Counted from the first letter of the stretch, positions 42,201 through 49,596 are shown. The stretch is 64,000 bases of DNA from Pseudomonas synxantha BG33R (GCF_000263715.2 NZ_CM001514.1:2528936-2592935); one strand, 5' to 3'. Notes: generated by a model not told the origin, from the letters alone. Numbers and translations are program-made.

Positions 42201-42667
42201 TCGTCGAGGAATTGCGCCCGCAACATGGGGTGGCGGGCCAACAAGGCGTGCACGGCGGCTTCCAGGCGGGCCGGGTCAACGTCGTGACCGTCGAATTCGT
42301 TATAGAAGTGTGCAGCCACACCGCCCAGTGCCTGGCCAGGGGCACGGCCGATCCAGTACGCATGTTGCATGGGGGCCAGTTCGAAAGGCTGGCCATCGTC
42401 GGCGCTGTGATTGACGGGCGCGGCAGGAGCCGGCGCGGTGTCGAGCAGGGCCAGCCAGGCGCACAGGCGCGGGTCGGCCACCAGCTCGGCGAAACGTGCG
42501 GCCAGACCCTGGCGCCGCCATTGGCCGGCCAGGCGGATCAGGGTGACCGAATCCAGGCCCCATTCGATCAGGTTGGCCTCCAGGGGAATCTGCTCGGCAG
42601 GCTGTCCCAGGGCTTCGGACAGGGAACGGCGCAGCAGGGTTAGGGTTGAGGTGCTGGGAGTGGCCAT
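36257..42667 (-). CDS. Non-ribosomal peptide synthetase 1 (ArCP-Cy-A-PCP-Cy-A-PCP)
   Basis: 2136 residues. Order: an aryl carrier domain (residues 8-75, WGLDSV with Ser40) that takes salicylate from PchD; cyclisation domain 1 (about 93-520, DMLAADALS); adenylation domain 1 (YTSGSTGEPKG); carrier 1 (LGGDSLSATRL); cyclisation domain 2 (DNLILDALS); adenylation domain 2 (YTSGSTGQPKG); and carrier 2 (LGGDSLLATRF). There is no embedded epimerase, unlike P. aeruginosa PchE. It therefore joins salicylate to two Cys-type residues and forms two heterocycles, one more than PchE. Adenylation domain 2 has cysteine-like pocket positions; domain 1 differs at two. It is first in the 14-gene operon, and its stop overlaps the next start. 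Confidence 0.94.
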   Translation of the reverse strand: MATPSTSTLTLLRRSLSEALGQPAEQIPLEANLIEWGLDSVTLIRLAGQWRRQGLAARFAELVADPRLCAWLALLDTAPAPAAPVNHSADDGQPFELAPMQHAYWIGRAPGQALGGVAAHFYNEFDGHDVDPARLEAAVHALLARHPMLRAQFLDDGRQQILPRSPWPGLKVHDLRQADAAQRQHHLHALRAELSHRQLAVEHGQVLDIQLSLLPQGTRLHLNLDMLAADALSLRTLLGDLVQLYRLQPLPALDYSFPRYLADLRLEHASPEHRERHRHARDYWLQRLDALPGAPRLPIKSQGDERQVRRRHHWLSPSQRQAFERHAREHALTPAMALAAVFCEALGAWCETPELLLNLPLFNRMPLHTDVERLVGDFTSSILLAWDGRMTGTFAARATALQRRFHGDAAHSAFSGLEVLRELSRHRGEQVLAPVVYTSALGLGELFAEGVQESFGQPAWIISQGPQVWLDAQVTELDGGILVNLDAREGLFAEGVLDGLFDAYTGLLQRLCHDAAAWDQAVPALVPASQLDVRRATQGQRTALPVTRLHEGFFTQAQLTPARPALLHGNHIISYGELAERALAVAAYLEGQGVQRGDIVALQLPKGPEQVIAVLGILACSATYLPIGADQPEARCCKICQSSGARLLLTRLPHADTALQAPRPGAISDLAYVLYTSGSTGEPKGVEVSHLAAANTLEDLQRRLQLNGEDRILALSALEFDLSVFDLFAALANGAAVILIEPQAQRDAPRWRELAVQHRATVLNCVPALLDMLLGCADAPLPLRAVLLGGDKVAPQLASRLWAQAPGCRFMALGGATEAAIHSTLFEVAPGQALHWHCLPYGKPLDNVSLRIVDRHGHDCPDWVAGELWIGGAGVAEGYRGDPVRSAERFVQYQGLRWYRTGDSARYHPDGTVEFLRRTDFQLKLHGYRIEAGEVEQALLACPGVEQAVALLVGQHLAAVVRLANGPVQPTVLELPDLAERLPAYMIPSLILGCAQWPLTSNGKVDRNALNGWLADHSSAVPAQLSPPCGAIEQQVARAWQQLLGCGEVCREHNFFALGGDSLSATRLVRLLAEQGLGGARIAQVFAKPVLAQFCTGLHQQAQAETQRTVVPDLDQRHAPFPMTEVQQAYWLGRDPSLVLGGVSCHFYREYDVEDLDLPRLQHALARLIERHETLRTVFDHTGQARILPQVPTFVIGQRYACLEDLREHCAHRVFDPAQWPLFDVQAVTQGRHTRLAISLDNLILDALSILRFYAELDALYREPTLALAPLQLSFRDYQVQSRVEPDELHAAQQFWQERLPTLPPHPQLPLATDPANLGQPRFERLQGQVKADAWQAILAKAQQHGLTASAVLLCAFAETLGRWSARPDLSLNLTLFDRRPVHPQIDQVMGDFTSLTLLGYAPKVGERWIDRARRTQQQLGDALEHRCIGSVSLLRQLARQRGEQQVNMPVVFTSALGVPDGTAAPVDGPFARQVFGLTQTPQVWLDHQVVEADGGIALNWDRVVGLFPEGLVEAMFDAYLHSLHWLAEHAWDDAPPDVLPLAQAQLRARLNAPGPGVPGDPTLHQGFFQHAHQAPHRPALLWGEHGSLSYGELAERALRIARSLMDAGVAAGDLVAVSLAKGPQQIASVLGVLAAGAAYLPVGVDQPLQRCQRILQQAGVSLILAEHDPQLPGVKHLKPSQAQSAEPLLAPLAVCANQLAYVIYTSGSTGQPKGVEITHRAAMNTVAEINRCYGIDASDRGLALSALDFDLSVYDVFGLLSVGAALVLIDEDQRRDARAWLKALRHHRVSLWNSVPALLDMLLEANALERQPLALKVALLSGDWIGLDLPQRLRQQAPDCRFIALGGATEAAIWSNHYEVRQLLPGWRSIPYGVPLANQAYRVVDALGRDCPDWVTGELWIGGSGVARGYRHAPQLNAERFVEGWYRTGDLGRYHPGGLLEFLGRADTQVKIHGHRIELGEIEAALARHPCVNRAVVLVEDQRLLAAVTASTCAEVLAQHLVQCLPAYMRPEQILVLEHLPLSSNGKVDRRALLAPLAAAARSRCAVDEAPLSAAEQLVAELWQQLLNVPSVSRHDNFFRLGGDSLLATRFLEMLRSRVGLELPMGQLFGAASLMEVAHAVERQPTPHTVEEGVI

Positions 42668-42967
42668 GGCTCAACGTCTTCTCATCGCTAGGGCCCGGAC
42701 CGGCGTTGGCCCAGGCGCTGAGGGGCAGGTAATTGCGTGGAAGAAGATGCTAGTCATTCTCATTGTCTCGACTACCCGGATCGAATCGTTTTTGCCCCGT
42801 ATCCGTTTCCCTTGCGCGGTTTCGGGCGTGTGAGGGGTGGGGCATAACGCCGATCAGCGTGCGGGATACGGTTGGAAAATGACTTGAATCGGGTAGAGCC
42901 GCGCCGCCGCCCTTGACTACCGTCGCTCGCCGCCCTTTTGCAGGGCTTGTCCTTGAGGGAGTTGTGG
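42668..42967. other. Divergent promoter region of the biosynthetic operon and the ABC-2/receptor operon
   Basis: 300 bases without a gene separate the NRPS start (42667) from the ATPase start (42968). A Fur-like box is at 42749-42767. GAGGGA at 42955-42960 is the ribosome binding site of the ATPase gene. No PchR-type site could be recognised with confidence. Confidence 0.7.
42749..42767 (-). promoter_or_regulatory. Fur-like box controlling the NRPS operon
   Basis: On the minus strand the site reads GACAATGAGAATGACTAGC, matching the Fur consensus GATAATGATAATCATTATC at 14 of 19 positions. It lies 82 bases upstream of the NRPS 1 start, in the divergent promoter region. Iron-dependent repression of the biosynthetic operon is the likely meaning. 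Confidence 0.7.
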
Positions 42968-43852
42968 ATGTCAGTCGATTCGGGTTTGCAGGTGCGCGGT
43001 TTGTGCAAGCGCTACAACAATGGCGTTGAGGCGCTGCGCGGCGTTGACCTGAATGTGGGGCCGGGCATGTACGGTTTGCTCGGCCCCAATGGCGCGGGCA
43101 AAAGCAGCCTGATGCGCACCCTGGCGACCTTGCAGCAGCCGGACACCGGCAGCATTCACCTGGATGGTGTGGATGTGTTGGCCGATGCCGGGCATTTGCG
43201 TCGTCGCCTGGGTTACTTGCCACAGCAGCTGGGGGCGTATCCGGGGGTGAGTGCGCGGGATTTGCTCGATCGGTTTGCCTGGCTCAAGGGGCGTACCGAC
43301 ACTCGCCAGCGCCGCGAGGAAGTCGAGGGCTTGCTGGCCAAGGTCAACCTGCAGGAAGCCGCGCACCGGGCATTGGCCACGTATTCGGGGGGCATGTTGC
43401 GTCGCTTCGGCATTGCCATGGCCCTGATCGGCTCGCCGCGCTTGCTGATCGTCGATGAGCCGACCGCCGGGCTCGACCCGGCCGAGCGCAACCGTTTTCA
43501 CCGGGTGTTGGCGGATGTGGCGGCCGAGTCCATCGTGTTGCTTTCGACCCATATCGTTGAAGACGTCGAGAACCTGTGCAGCCGCCTGGCGGTGCTGGCC
43601 GCTGGGCAGATTATTGTCGAAGGGCGCCCGGCGGATTTGCTCGAGGCTGAGCAGGGCCGTTTATGGGAGGCGTCGTTCGGCCGTGGTGAGCCGCTGCCCG
43701 ACGCCTTGCATGTGGCGGCGAGCCCCGACGGCAGCCGCGTGATCGTGCACGGCGAACGTCCGGCTGATCCGCGCTTCAGGCCCCACGCGCCGCGCCTGGA
43801 AGACATCTATTACCTGGCGCTGGCCCAGGCCGGCGAGGCAGTCGCGGCATGA
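42968..43852 (+). CDS. ABC-2 type transporter ATP-binding protein
   Basis: 294 residues from the ATG at 42968, which has GAGGGA 7 bases upstream; a start 30 bases earlier is possible but weaker. It is a single nucleotide-binding domain with Walker A GLLGPNGAGKSSL, signature YSGGMLRRFGIAMAL and Walker B LLIVDEPTAGLD. It forms an operon with the large permease (4-base overlap) and the FyuA-like receptor. Divergence from the NRPS operon suggests export of the product or a related cell-envelope function. Confidence 0.9.
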   Translation: MSVDSGLQVRGLCKRYNNGVEALRGVDLNVGPGMYGLLGPNGAGKSSLMRTLATLQQPDTGSIHLDGVDVLADAGHLRRRLGYLPQQLGAYPGVSARDLLDRFAWLKGRTDTRQRREEVEGLLAKVNLQEAAHRALATYSGGMLRRFGIAMALIGSPRLLIVDEPTAGLDPAERNRFHRVLADVAAESIVLLSTHIVEDVENLCSRLAVLAAGQIIVEGRPADLLEAEQGRLWEASFGRGEPLPDALHVAASPDGSRVIVHGERPADPRFRPHAPRLEDIYYLALAQAGEAVAA

Positions 43853-46800
43853 ATACCTTTGCTCTCTTGACGCGCGAGGCCTGGGTGCAAGTGCGCGCCG
43901 GACTGTGCAGCGGCATTCCACTCCTGGTGTTCCTGGGCCTCACCGGCTATTTGCTGATGTCCCTGACCAATGCCGACTACGTGCAGAAAATGGGCGCCAG
44001 CGACATCGCACGCAATGCGCCGAGCCTCATCTACCTGATGTCGTGCGGTTGCATGTTTTTCCTGTTTTTCGCCTGGGCCTGGGTGTTCGCCCAACCGGCA
44101 CTGCGCGACCGCAAGGCGCAATTGGAAGAGGTGCTGCTGGCCTTGCCGCTGTCGCTGCCGGCGCTGCTATGGGGGCGCTTTATCGGTGCGGCGCTGGTGG
44201 GTGGCTTGCTCGCCAGTTCGCTGATCGTGGGCTTTCTGGTCAGCCCGGTACTGGGCTGGCTCGGCTGGGTGCCGGCCGCGAGTATCGGTGCACCGATGTG
44301 GTCGGCGCTGGGGTTTGCCTGGGTTGCGTTGCTGTTGCCGGTCAGCACCGGGGTTGGAGCCTTGTACTACCTGCTGGCCTTGCGCAGCCGTGGCCTGGCG
44401 GCACCGTTTGGGTTGGCGACGGTGTTGATGCTGCTTTGGATGTTTGCCGTGGTGGTGCTCAAGGGGGGGCATATCAACCCGCTGTTGGCTGCCAGCCTGG
44501 ACCCGTCGTTGTTCACCTTTGCCCAGGCCCAGGTCGAGACCTGGAGCGCCGCGCAGAAATCCCAATCGCTGTTGGCCTTGACCCCGGGGTTCTGGCTTAA
44601 CCGGCTGTTGTGGTGCGTTGTGCCGCTGCTGTTATTGGCCGCTGTATTGGCCCGCACCACGCGCCAGGGCTTGATGGGCAAACGCAGCGGGGCAGTGCTG
44701 TCGGAGCCGCCGATGTTACTGACAGGCGCAGTGACCTTGCCTGGCCCGCTGACCCATAGCCAATGGTCGCGCGCCCTGTGGCGCGAGGCACGTTGGCAGG
44801 TACGCCAGCTGTTCGCCCGGCGCCTCTGGTGGGTGGCGCTCGGCTTGCTGTTGGTGATGGGCGTGCTCAGTGGCTTTGTCCACGGCGTGTGGCATGCGCG
44901 AGGGCCGATGGTGCCCCGGGCGGACCTGACCCTGCCGTTGTTGTCGAGTGCGTTGTTCCTGGTGATCGCCTTTATCGTAGCGGCGCTGGTTGGGCTGGTG
45001 TGCCGGCGCGATGACGTCGAAGGGTTTGGCGCTATGTTGCAGGCAACTGCGGCCCCGGCGTGGTTGCGATTGCTGGGGCGGGTGGCTTGTGTGCTGCTGG
45101 CGACCCTGACGCTTGCGCTGGTGCCGGGCCTGGCCAGCTTGCTGATCAGTGCGATTGCCGCGCCCGACAGCCTGGCGCCGGGCTTTGTGCTGGTGTATCA
45201 GGCGTTGGTGTTCGCGCCGCCGCTGGTGGAGCTGGCGATGCTCACGGTGCTGGTGCATGCGCTGATCCGCCGATCCGGGCTGGCGTATGCCACCTCGATG
45301 CTGCTGACGTTCTTCCTGGTACTCAACCATGAGTTGGGCCTGGTCACCTATCCGGCCTATGCCATGGCTATCCCTGCGCATGTGAGTGTGTCGCTGCTGA
45401 CCGGCTGGGCGCCGTGGCTGGCGTTTCTGACGACCCTGGCCGGCTGGAAACTGGCCGGTTGCCTGGTCATGCTCGCGATCGCGGCACTGGCCTTGCCCCG
45501 TGGGCCGGAGCGTCGTCGATTGAGCGACGTGCGCCGCGGTTTGCTCGGCTTGCCCGGTGTGTTGCTGGCTCTGGGTGCTGTCGGCTTGCTTGGCAGCGGC
45601 GTGTTGTTGCAGCGGCATTTGGTGGAGCAGGGCGATTACCAGTCTGTCGCCGAGCAGCGCGCCGAACGCGCCGACTGGGAACGGCGCTGGCTGCCCGGGG
45701 CGAGTGCCTGGCAGGTGGCGGGCGGGCAGTTGCAGGTGCAGGTCGATTCGGCCGCCCGGCAGGTGGTGGGGCAGTGGACGTTGGATGGGGTGCTCACTAC
45801 CGGCCTCGATGCCGAGTTGCCACCGGGGATGCAGGTGACCGCGGTCAGCGTGATGGGGCGCCCGGTTGTGTTTGAACACGCCACCGAGCACCTGCGGGTG
45901 CCGTTGGAGGGGTGCGCAGCAAGCGGTTGTCAGGTGGTGTTGAACTGGACGGTGAGTGCTGACGGCTGGCCTGCCGAAGGTGAAGCATTCTGGCTTGGGC
46001 CTCAGGGTGTGTGGCTGCAAGCGCACCGTGTGGTGCCACGCCTGGGGCTGGACAGTGAGCGGTTGTTGCGTGCACCGGCCCAGCGCAGCGAAGCCGGGTT
46101 GCCGACAGCGGTGCCCCGGTTGCCGACGGGTGCGGCGGTGGCGGTGGATGCCGTCGCACCGGCCGGGCACTGGCAATGGCAGCTTGAGGTCGATGGCCAG
46201 GCCTTTAGCGGCAGCAGTGAGGGGCCGCTGGACTTTGCCTATGCCACGTCGGCTCAGAAGGATATCAGCCGCGAGCACACCGCCCGTGAAGTGCAGGAGG
46301 ACCTGGACGCGATGAGCGCCTGTGTGGCGCGGCGCCTGGGCAGCCGCCCCAGCGTCGAACAACTGAGTCAGTGGCCTGTCGGCATGGGTGCCAGCCGTCT
46401 GAGTCACGGTCATTTACTGCTTGGCCAGTCACCCAATTGGGACGTGGCGCCGACAGGCGTCGGGCGCTGGACGCGCCGTGCCCATATCGCCGAACTGCTT
46501 GCCCGCCAATCGCTGGTCGAGGCGAGCAACCTGCGCCAAACCCCCGGCTACCTGTGGCTCAGCCAGGGTGTGGCAGGTGCGCTGGGCCTGCTGTGTGTGG
46601 AGGACATCGACGGTGCTGATGCCCGTGCAGCGCTGGTCAAGCTGATGGCCGACGACCTGACCCGTGCTCTGGGCAACGACGGTGAGCCCGTCGGCACCCT
46701 GGCCGATGCCCGCGAACAGGGGTGGGCCGCCAGTTATGCCGCACTGGTCAGCCTTGACTGGGTCGCCGGGCAAACTCCCGAACAGCTCACGGCGCTGACC

Positions 46801-46911
46801 GCCGATGTCCGTAACGGCCAGGGATGGCCAACCGCGATCCAGGGCCTGCTGGGCGCGCCCTCCGATCCTGCGATTGCCGCCGCGCTCAAGCGCTGGGGGC
46901 CTGTGCAATGA
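43849..46911 (+). CDS. ABC-2 permease fused to a degenerate M1-peptidase-like domain
   Basis: 1020 residues. Two blocks of about six transmembrane segments each (about 1-275 and 320-565) are two ABC-2 permease halves in one chain. A further hydrophobic segment is near 575-590, followed by about 430 soluble residues. That part has the layout of an M1 aminopeptidase tail, for example HIAELLARQ where HExxH is expected and YLWLSQGVAGALG where the WLNEG motif is expected. The zinc ligands are missing, so it is probably not catalytic. Known M1-fused ABC-2 proteins keep the motif. The start overlaps the ATPase stop by ATGA, so the two form one transporter. The substrate may be the siderophore. Confidence 0.8.
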   Translation: MNTFALLTREAWVQVRAGLCSGIPLLVFLGLTGYLLMSLTNADYVQKMGASDIARNAPSLIYLMSCGCMFFLFFAWAWVFAQPALRDRKAQLEEVLLALPLSLPALLWGRFIGAALVGGLLASSLIVGFLVSPVLGWLGWVPAASIGAPMWSALGFAWVALLLPVSTGVGALYYLLALRSRGLAAPFGLATVLMLLWMFAVVVLKGGHINPLLAASLDPSLFTFAQAQVETWSAAQKSQSLLALTPGFWLNRLLWCVVPLLLLAAVLARTTRQGLMGKRSGAVLSEPPMLLTGAVTLPGPLTHSQWSRALWREARWQVRQLFARRLWWVALGLLLVMGVLSGFVHGVWHARGPMVPRADLTLPLLSSALFLVIAFIVAALVGLVCRRDDVEGFGAMLQATAAPAWLRLLGRVACVLLATLTLALVPGLASLLISAIAAPDSLAPGFVLVYQALVFAPPLVELAMLTVLVHALIRRSGLAYATSMLLTFFLVLNHELGLVTYPAYAMAIPAHVSVSLLTGWAPWLAFLTTLAGWKLAGCLVMLAIAALALPRGPERRRLSDVRRGLLGLPGVLLALGAVGLLGSGVLLQRHLVEQGDYQSVAEQRAERADWERRWLPGASAWQVAGGQLQVQVDSAARQVVGQWTLDGVLTTGLDAELPPGMQVTAVSVMGRPVVFEHATEHLRVPLEGCAASGCQVVLNWTVSADGWPAEGEAFWLGPQGVWLQAHRVVPRLGLDSERLLRAPAQRSEAGLPTAVPRLPTGAAVAVDAVAPAGHWQWQLEVDGQAFSGSSEGPLDFAYATSAQKDISREHTAREVQEDLDAMSACVARRLGSRPSVEQLSQWPVGMGASRLSHGHLLLGQSPNWDVAPTGVGRWTRRAHIAELLARQSLVEASNLRQTPGYLWLSQGVAGALGLLCVEDIDGADARAALVKLMADDLTRALGNDGEPVGTLADAREQGWAASYAALVSLDWVAGQTPEQLTALTADVRNGQGWPTAIQGLLGAPSDPAIAAALKRWGPVQ

Positions 46912-46944
46912 AGTTGAATCATCCCTGTCTTTTGGAGCTTTGCC

Positions 46945-49092
46945 ATGTCATCTGAACTGTCTATCCAGCCGCTGCGTCGTCCTTTCGGTTGGCGCGCCAA
47001 CGTATTGACCCAAGCCATGGCGCTGACCTTGTCCAGCCAGATGTGCACGGCCTATGCCGCTGACTATCAACCCGCCGCCAGCAGCGAGACCATCGAGCTG
47101 GCGCCGGTGACGGTCAGTGCGCGGTTGAACCAGGAAAGTGCCAAGGACATTCCATTCGGTCTCTCGGTGCTTGATGGGAAAACGCTTGAGACCCGGCGGT
47201 TACGCACCCTGGAAGATGCCTTGCGTACCACGCCGGGGGTGGATGTGAACTCCTGGGGCGGCGCCAACGATGCCAACGTGCGCATCCGCGGGGTCGGCTC
47301 GCTGAACCAGATGAGCATGGATGACGGCTCGGTGGTGCTGAACGTGGACGGTGTGCCGATGTCGGTGCGCAACGCGGCAATGGCCACCCTCGACGTGCAG
47401 CAAGTGGAAGTGCTCAAGGGCCCGCAAGGCACGTTGTTCGGACGTAACAGCGAGGCCGGCGCGATTAACGTCACCACCCGCAAACCCACCCGTGAGTTGG
47501 AAGGCTATGTGCGCGGCGAGGTGGGCAACCAGGGCCAGTTCATGACCGAGGGCGCAGTGGGCGGGCCGCTGACCGAGTCCCTGGCCGGGCGACTTGCCGT
47601 GCGGCGCAGCGGCTTTGATAACTGGGTCGATGACCAGCAGGATGGCGACCCCCTGACCAAGCCCCGCGACCTGGCATTGCGCGGCAGCCTGTTGTGGGAC
47701 AACGATGAAGGCACCACCGGCCTGCTGACCGTCGAACGCCAGCGCGCCGATCATTATGCCGGCTCGGAGATCCTGCGCCCGTTCGGCAATCGCCCGAGTC
47801 TCGATTACACCCCGGGTACGTTCAATGGCAACAAAAAGACCAACGAGCGTTATTCCTTCGAGCTCAACCATGACCTGGCCCAGGCCCGGATCACCTCGAT
47901 CAGCGCCTACACCAGCACCGACTTCAATGCGGTCAAGGGTTATGACCGCAACATCACCCAGGCGCTGTATGGTCAACCGTTTGAATACCTGATCGAAGAC
48001 TCGGCCCACGAGCGGGTCTGGAGCCAGGACCTGCGCCTGGGTTCGCTGGCGGATGCCGAGGTGTTCTGGGTGACCGGGGTGAACCTGTCGCGCTCCGAGC
48101 GCAGCTTTGACTCCAACAACTTCACCAACGGCGCGAAGCAGTTGCGCGACTTCACCACCAACAGTTATGCCGCCTACGGCGAAGTCACCTTCCCGATTGC
48201 CGAAGACTGGAAACTCACCACTGGCCTGCGCCACACCTGGGACCGCAAGACCTACGGCGCCGACTACAGCGGTGGCGGCAAGCTGGTCAGCGACAGCCGA
48301 CGCTTGCAGGACGACTACAACACCGGGCGCGTGGCCCTGAGCTACGCGTGGACGCCGCAGACCAACCTGTATGCGGTGCTGTCGCGGGGTTACAAGTCGG
48401 CAGGATTCAACGACTACGCCACCTCGATCAAGGACAGCGAACCCTACAAGGCGGCCAAGGTGAACTCCGCCGAGGTCGGCTTCAAGCATGAAAGCGAAGG
48501 CGGCGCGCTGAGCCTGGAAGGCGCGTTGTTCATTACGCGTGTGCAGGATGATCACTTGCTGGGTTATGACTTCACGTCCCTGGCAGTCAGCGCAGTGAAT
48601 GCTGATACCCGCAGCAAAGGCGCCGAGTTGTCGAGCACCTGGCATGTCACCGATGCACTGACCCTGGGCAGTGCCATCAGCTACACCAATGCGGTGGTCA
48701 CCTCGGACGCACCGGGTGTGTCCGGTGGTGATGTGGCCAAGGGCAGCCGCGTGCCGGATGTGCCGTTGTGGAGTGGCAACTTCAGCGTGGCCTGGAATAA
48801 ACCCTTGGGCGAACTGCTGGGCTTGCCGGCGCCGCGCTTGAATACCTTGCTCAATTACCGCATCCAGAAAAACCGCCCGGCGGATCCGCAGAACCACTAC
48901 GACCTCAAGGGGTATGCCAAGCTGGACTTGCACCTTGGAGTAGAGAGTGGGGGGTCGGAAGTATATCTGTGGGGTGATAACTTGCTGGATGCGCGGTATG
49001 ACCTGTATGGCTCGTATTCCACTGATACGGTGCTGACCGGGATGCCGGGGCGCGGGCGTTCGGCGGGGGTGGGGTATAGCTATCAGTTCTGA
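46945..49092 (+). CDS. TonB-dependent outer-membrane receptor, FyuA (pesticin/yersiniabactin receptor) type
   Basis: 715 residues with an unusually long N-terminal leader ending near SSQMCTAYAA. The plug domain follows (TIELAPVTVSARL, VEVLKGPQGTLFGRNSEAGAINVTTRKP), then a 22-strand barrel ending in GVGYSYQF, the usual aromatic C-terminus. The plug matches FyuA much better than FptA (pyochelin). It lies 33 bp after the permease gene in the same direction, so probably in the same transcript. It is a paralogue of the receptor at 49632-51755. It should bind the metal complex of the operon product. Confidence 0.92.
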   Translation: MSSELSIQPLRRPFGWRANVLTQAMALTLSSQMCTAYAADYQPAASSETIELAPVTVSARLNQESAKDIPFGLSVLDGKTLETRRLRTLEDALRTTPGVDVNSWGGANDANVRIRGVGSLNQMSMDDGSVVLNVDGVPMSVRNAAMATLDVQQVEVLKGPQGTLFGRNSEAGAINVTTRKPTRELEGYVRGEVGNQGQFMTEGAVGGPLTESLAGRLAVRRSGFDNWVDDQQDGDPLTKPRDLALRGSLLWDNDEGTTGLLTVERQRADHYAGSEILRPFGNRPSLDYTPGTFNGNKKTNERYSFELNHDLAQARITSISAYTSTDFNAVKGYDRNITQALYGQPFEYLIEDSAHERVWSQDLRLGSLADAEVFWVTGVNLSRSERSFDSNNFTNGAKQLRDFTTNSYAAYGEVTFPIAEDWKLTTGLRHTWDRKTYGADYSGGGKLVSDSRRLQDDYNTGRVALSYAWTPQTNLYAVLSRGYKSAGFNDYATSIKDSEPYKAAKVNSAEVGFKHESEGGALSLEGALFITRVQDDHLLGYDFTSLAVSAVNADTRSKGAELSSTWHVTDALTLGSAISYTNAVVTSDAPGVSGGDVAKGSRVPDVPLWSGNFSVAWNKPLGELLGLPAPRLNTLLNYRIQKNRPADPQNHYDLKGYAKLDLHLGVESGGSEVYLWGDNLLDARYDLYGSYSTDTVLTGMPGRGRSAGVGYSYQF

Positions 49093-49110
49093 GGCAGCCA
49101 CTGGGTGCAA

Positions 49111-49136
49111 TGTGGGAGGGGCTTGCTCCCGCTGGC
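49111..49136. repeat. Single REP unit
   Basis: TGTGGGAGGGGCTTGCTCCC begins 18 bases after the receptor stop. It forms a short hairpin and may serve as a 3' end. Confidence 0.7.
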
Positions 49137-49189
49137 GACCTGACAGTTGACCAGGATGTTGGATCAGACCGAGTACATATCCATTATTT

Positions 49190-49515
49190 AGGTAACGGCC
49201 ACTATTGGTTCCGCTTTTACAGCGGGTCACTTTGAAAAGCGCAAAGTAACCAAACGCTCTTGCCCCACCACTCGGCACCTCGCTTAGGCTCGGTGTGCCC
49301 GTAATCCGACATGCATTTAGGGGGCCGCCGCCACGCGCCATCCATGGCGCGGGGCGGCTAAACCGGCATCCCTGCCGGTTTACCCCCCAAATCCCTGTCG
49401 AATTCCGGCCAGCGTGGTTTAACGGGGTGCCTGAGATCAAGATCAAAAGCAGATCAAGAGCGAGAGCGGCTCGCTGCGCATCGTGGTTACCGTCGGCTGC
49501 TACACAGCTGTGTAG
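49190..49515. repeat. Probable dispersed intergenic repeat element
   Basis: The segment GGTTCCGCTTTTACAGCGGG followed by AAAGTAACCAAACGCTC and the palindrome around CATCCATGGCGC recalls an intergenic sequence found many times in fluorescent Pseudomonas genomes, from memory. It has no coding capacity that I trust. Boundaries are approximate. Repeat status needs a genome-wide count. Confidence 0.45.
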
Positions 49516-49520
49516 ATACC

Positions 49521-49596
49521 CATGCCCCGATGGGGGAGTGTCAGTCAGGACATCTGTGACTGATCCACCGCCATCGGGAGCAAGCCCCCTCCCACA
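49521..49596. repeat. Decayed REP doublet
   Basis: The right arm (ATCGGGAGCAAGCCCCCT) is a good REP unit. The left arm has shrunk to about CCCCGATGGGGG. The spacer GTGTCAGTCAG...CTGACTGAT-like is shared with the doublet at 3315. Confidence 0.7.

Noticed and set aside
16396..42667. Naming the cluster pyochelin or enantio-pyochelin
   Set aside because: There are three cyclisation and three adenylation domains, a P450 and two free methyltransferases. Pyochelin synthesis has two Cy domains and no P450.
16396..42667. Naming the cluster yersiniabactin
   Set aside because: No polyketide synthase domains are present, and salicylate comes from PchA plus PchB rather than a single salicylate synthase.
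36257..42667. Embedded epimerase in the first adenylation domain
   Set aside because: The stretch between core A8 and A10 is too short for an inserted epimerase or methyltransferase. Only NRPS 2 has an insert.
44716..46413. Long open frame (565 codons) on the minus strand opposite the ABC-2 permease
   Set aside because: Very rich in Gln, His and Arg, with no motif; shadow of the permease gene.
47200..49446. Long open frame (748 codons) on the minus strand opposite the first FyuA-like receptor
   Set aside because: The receptor is clearly coding on the other strand. The antisense frame has no recognisable domain and runs into repeats.
49190..49515. Possible small protein gene or insertion-sequence remnant between the receptors
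   Set aside because: No transposase motif, terminal repeats or sustained reading frame with a ribosome binding site; repeat-like palindromes explain it better.
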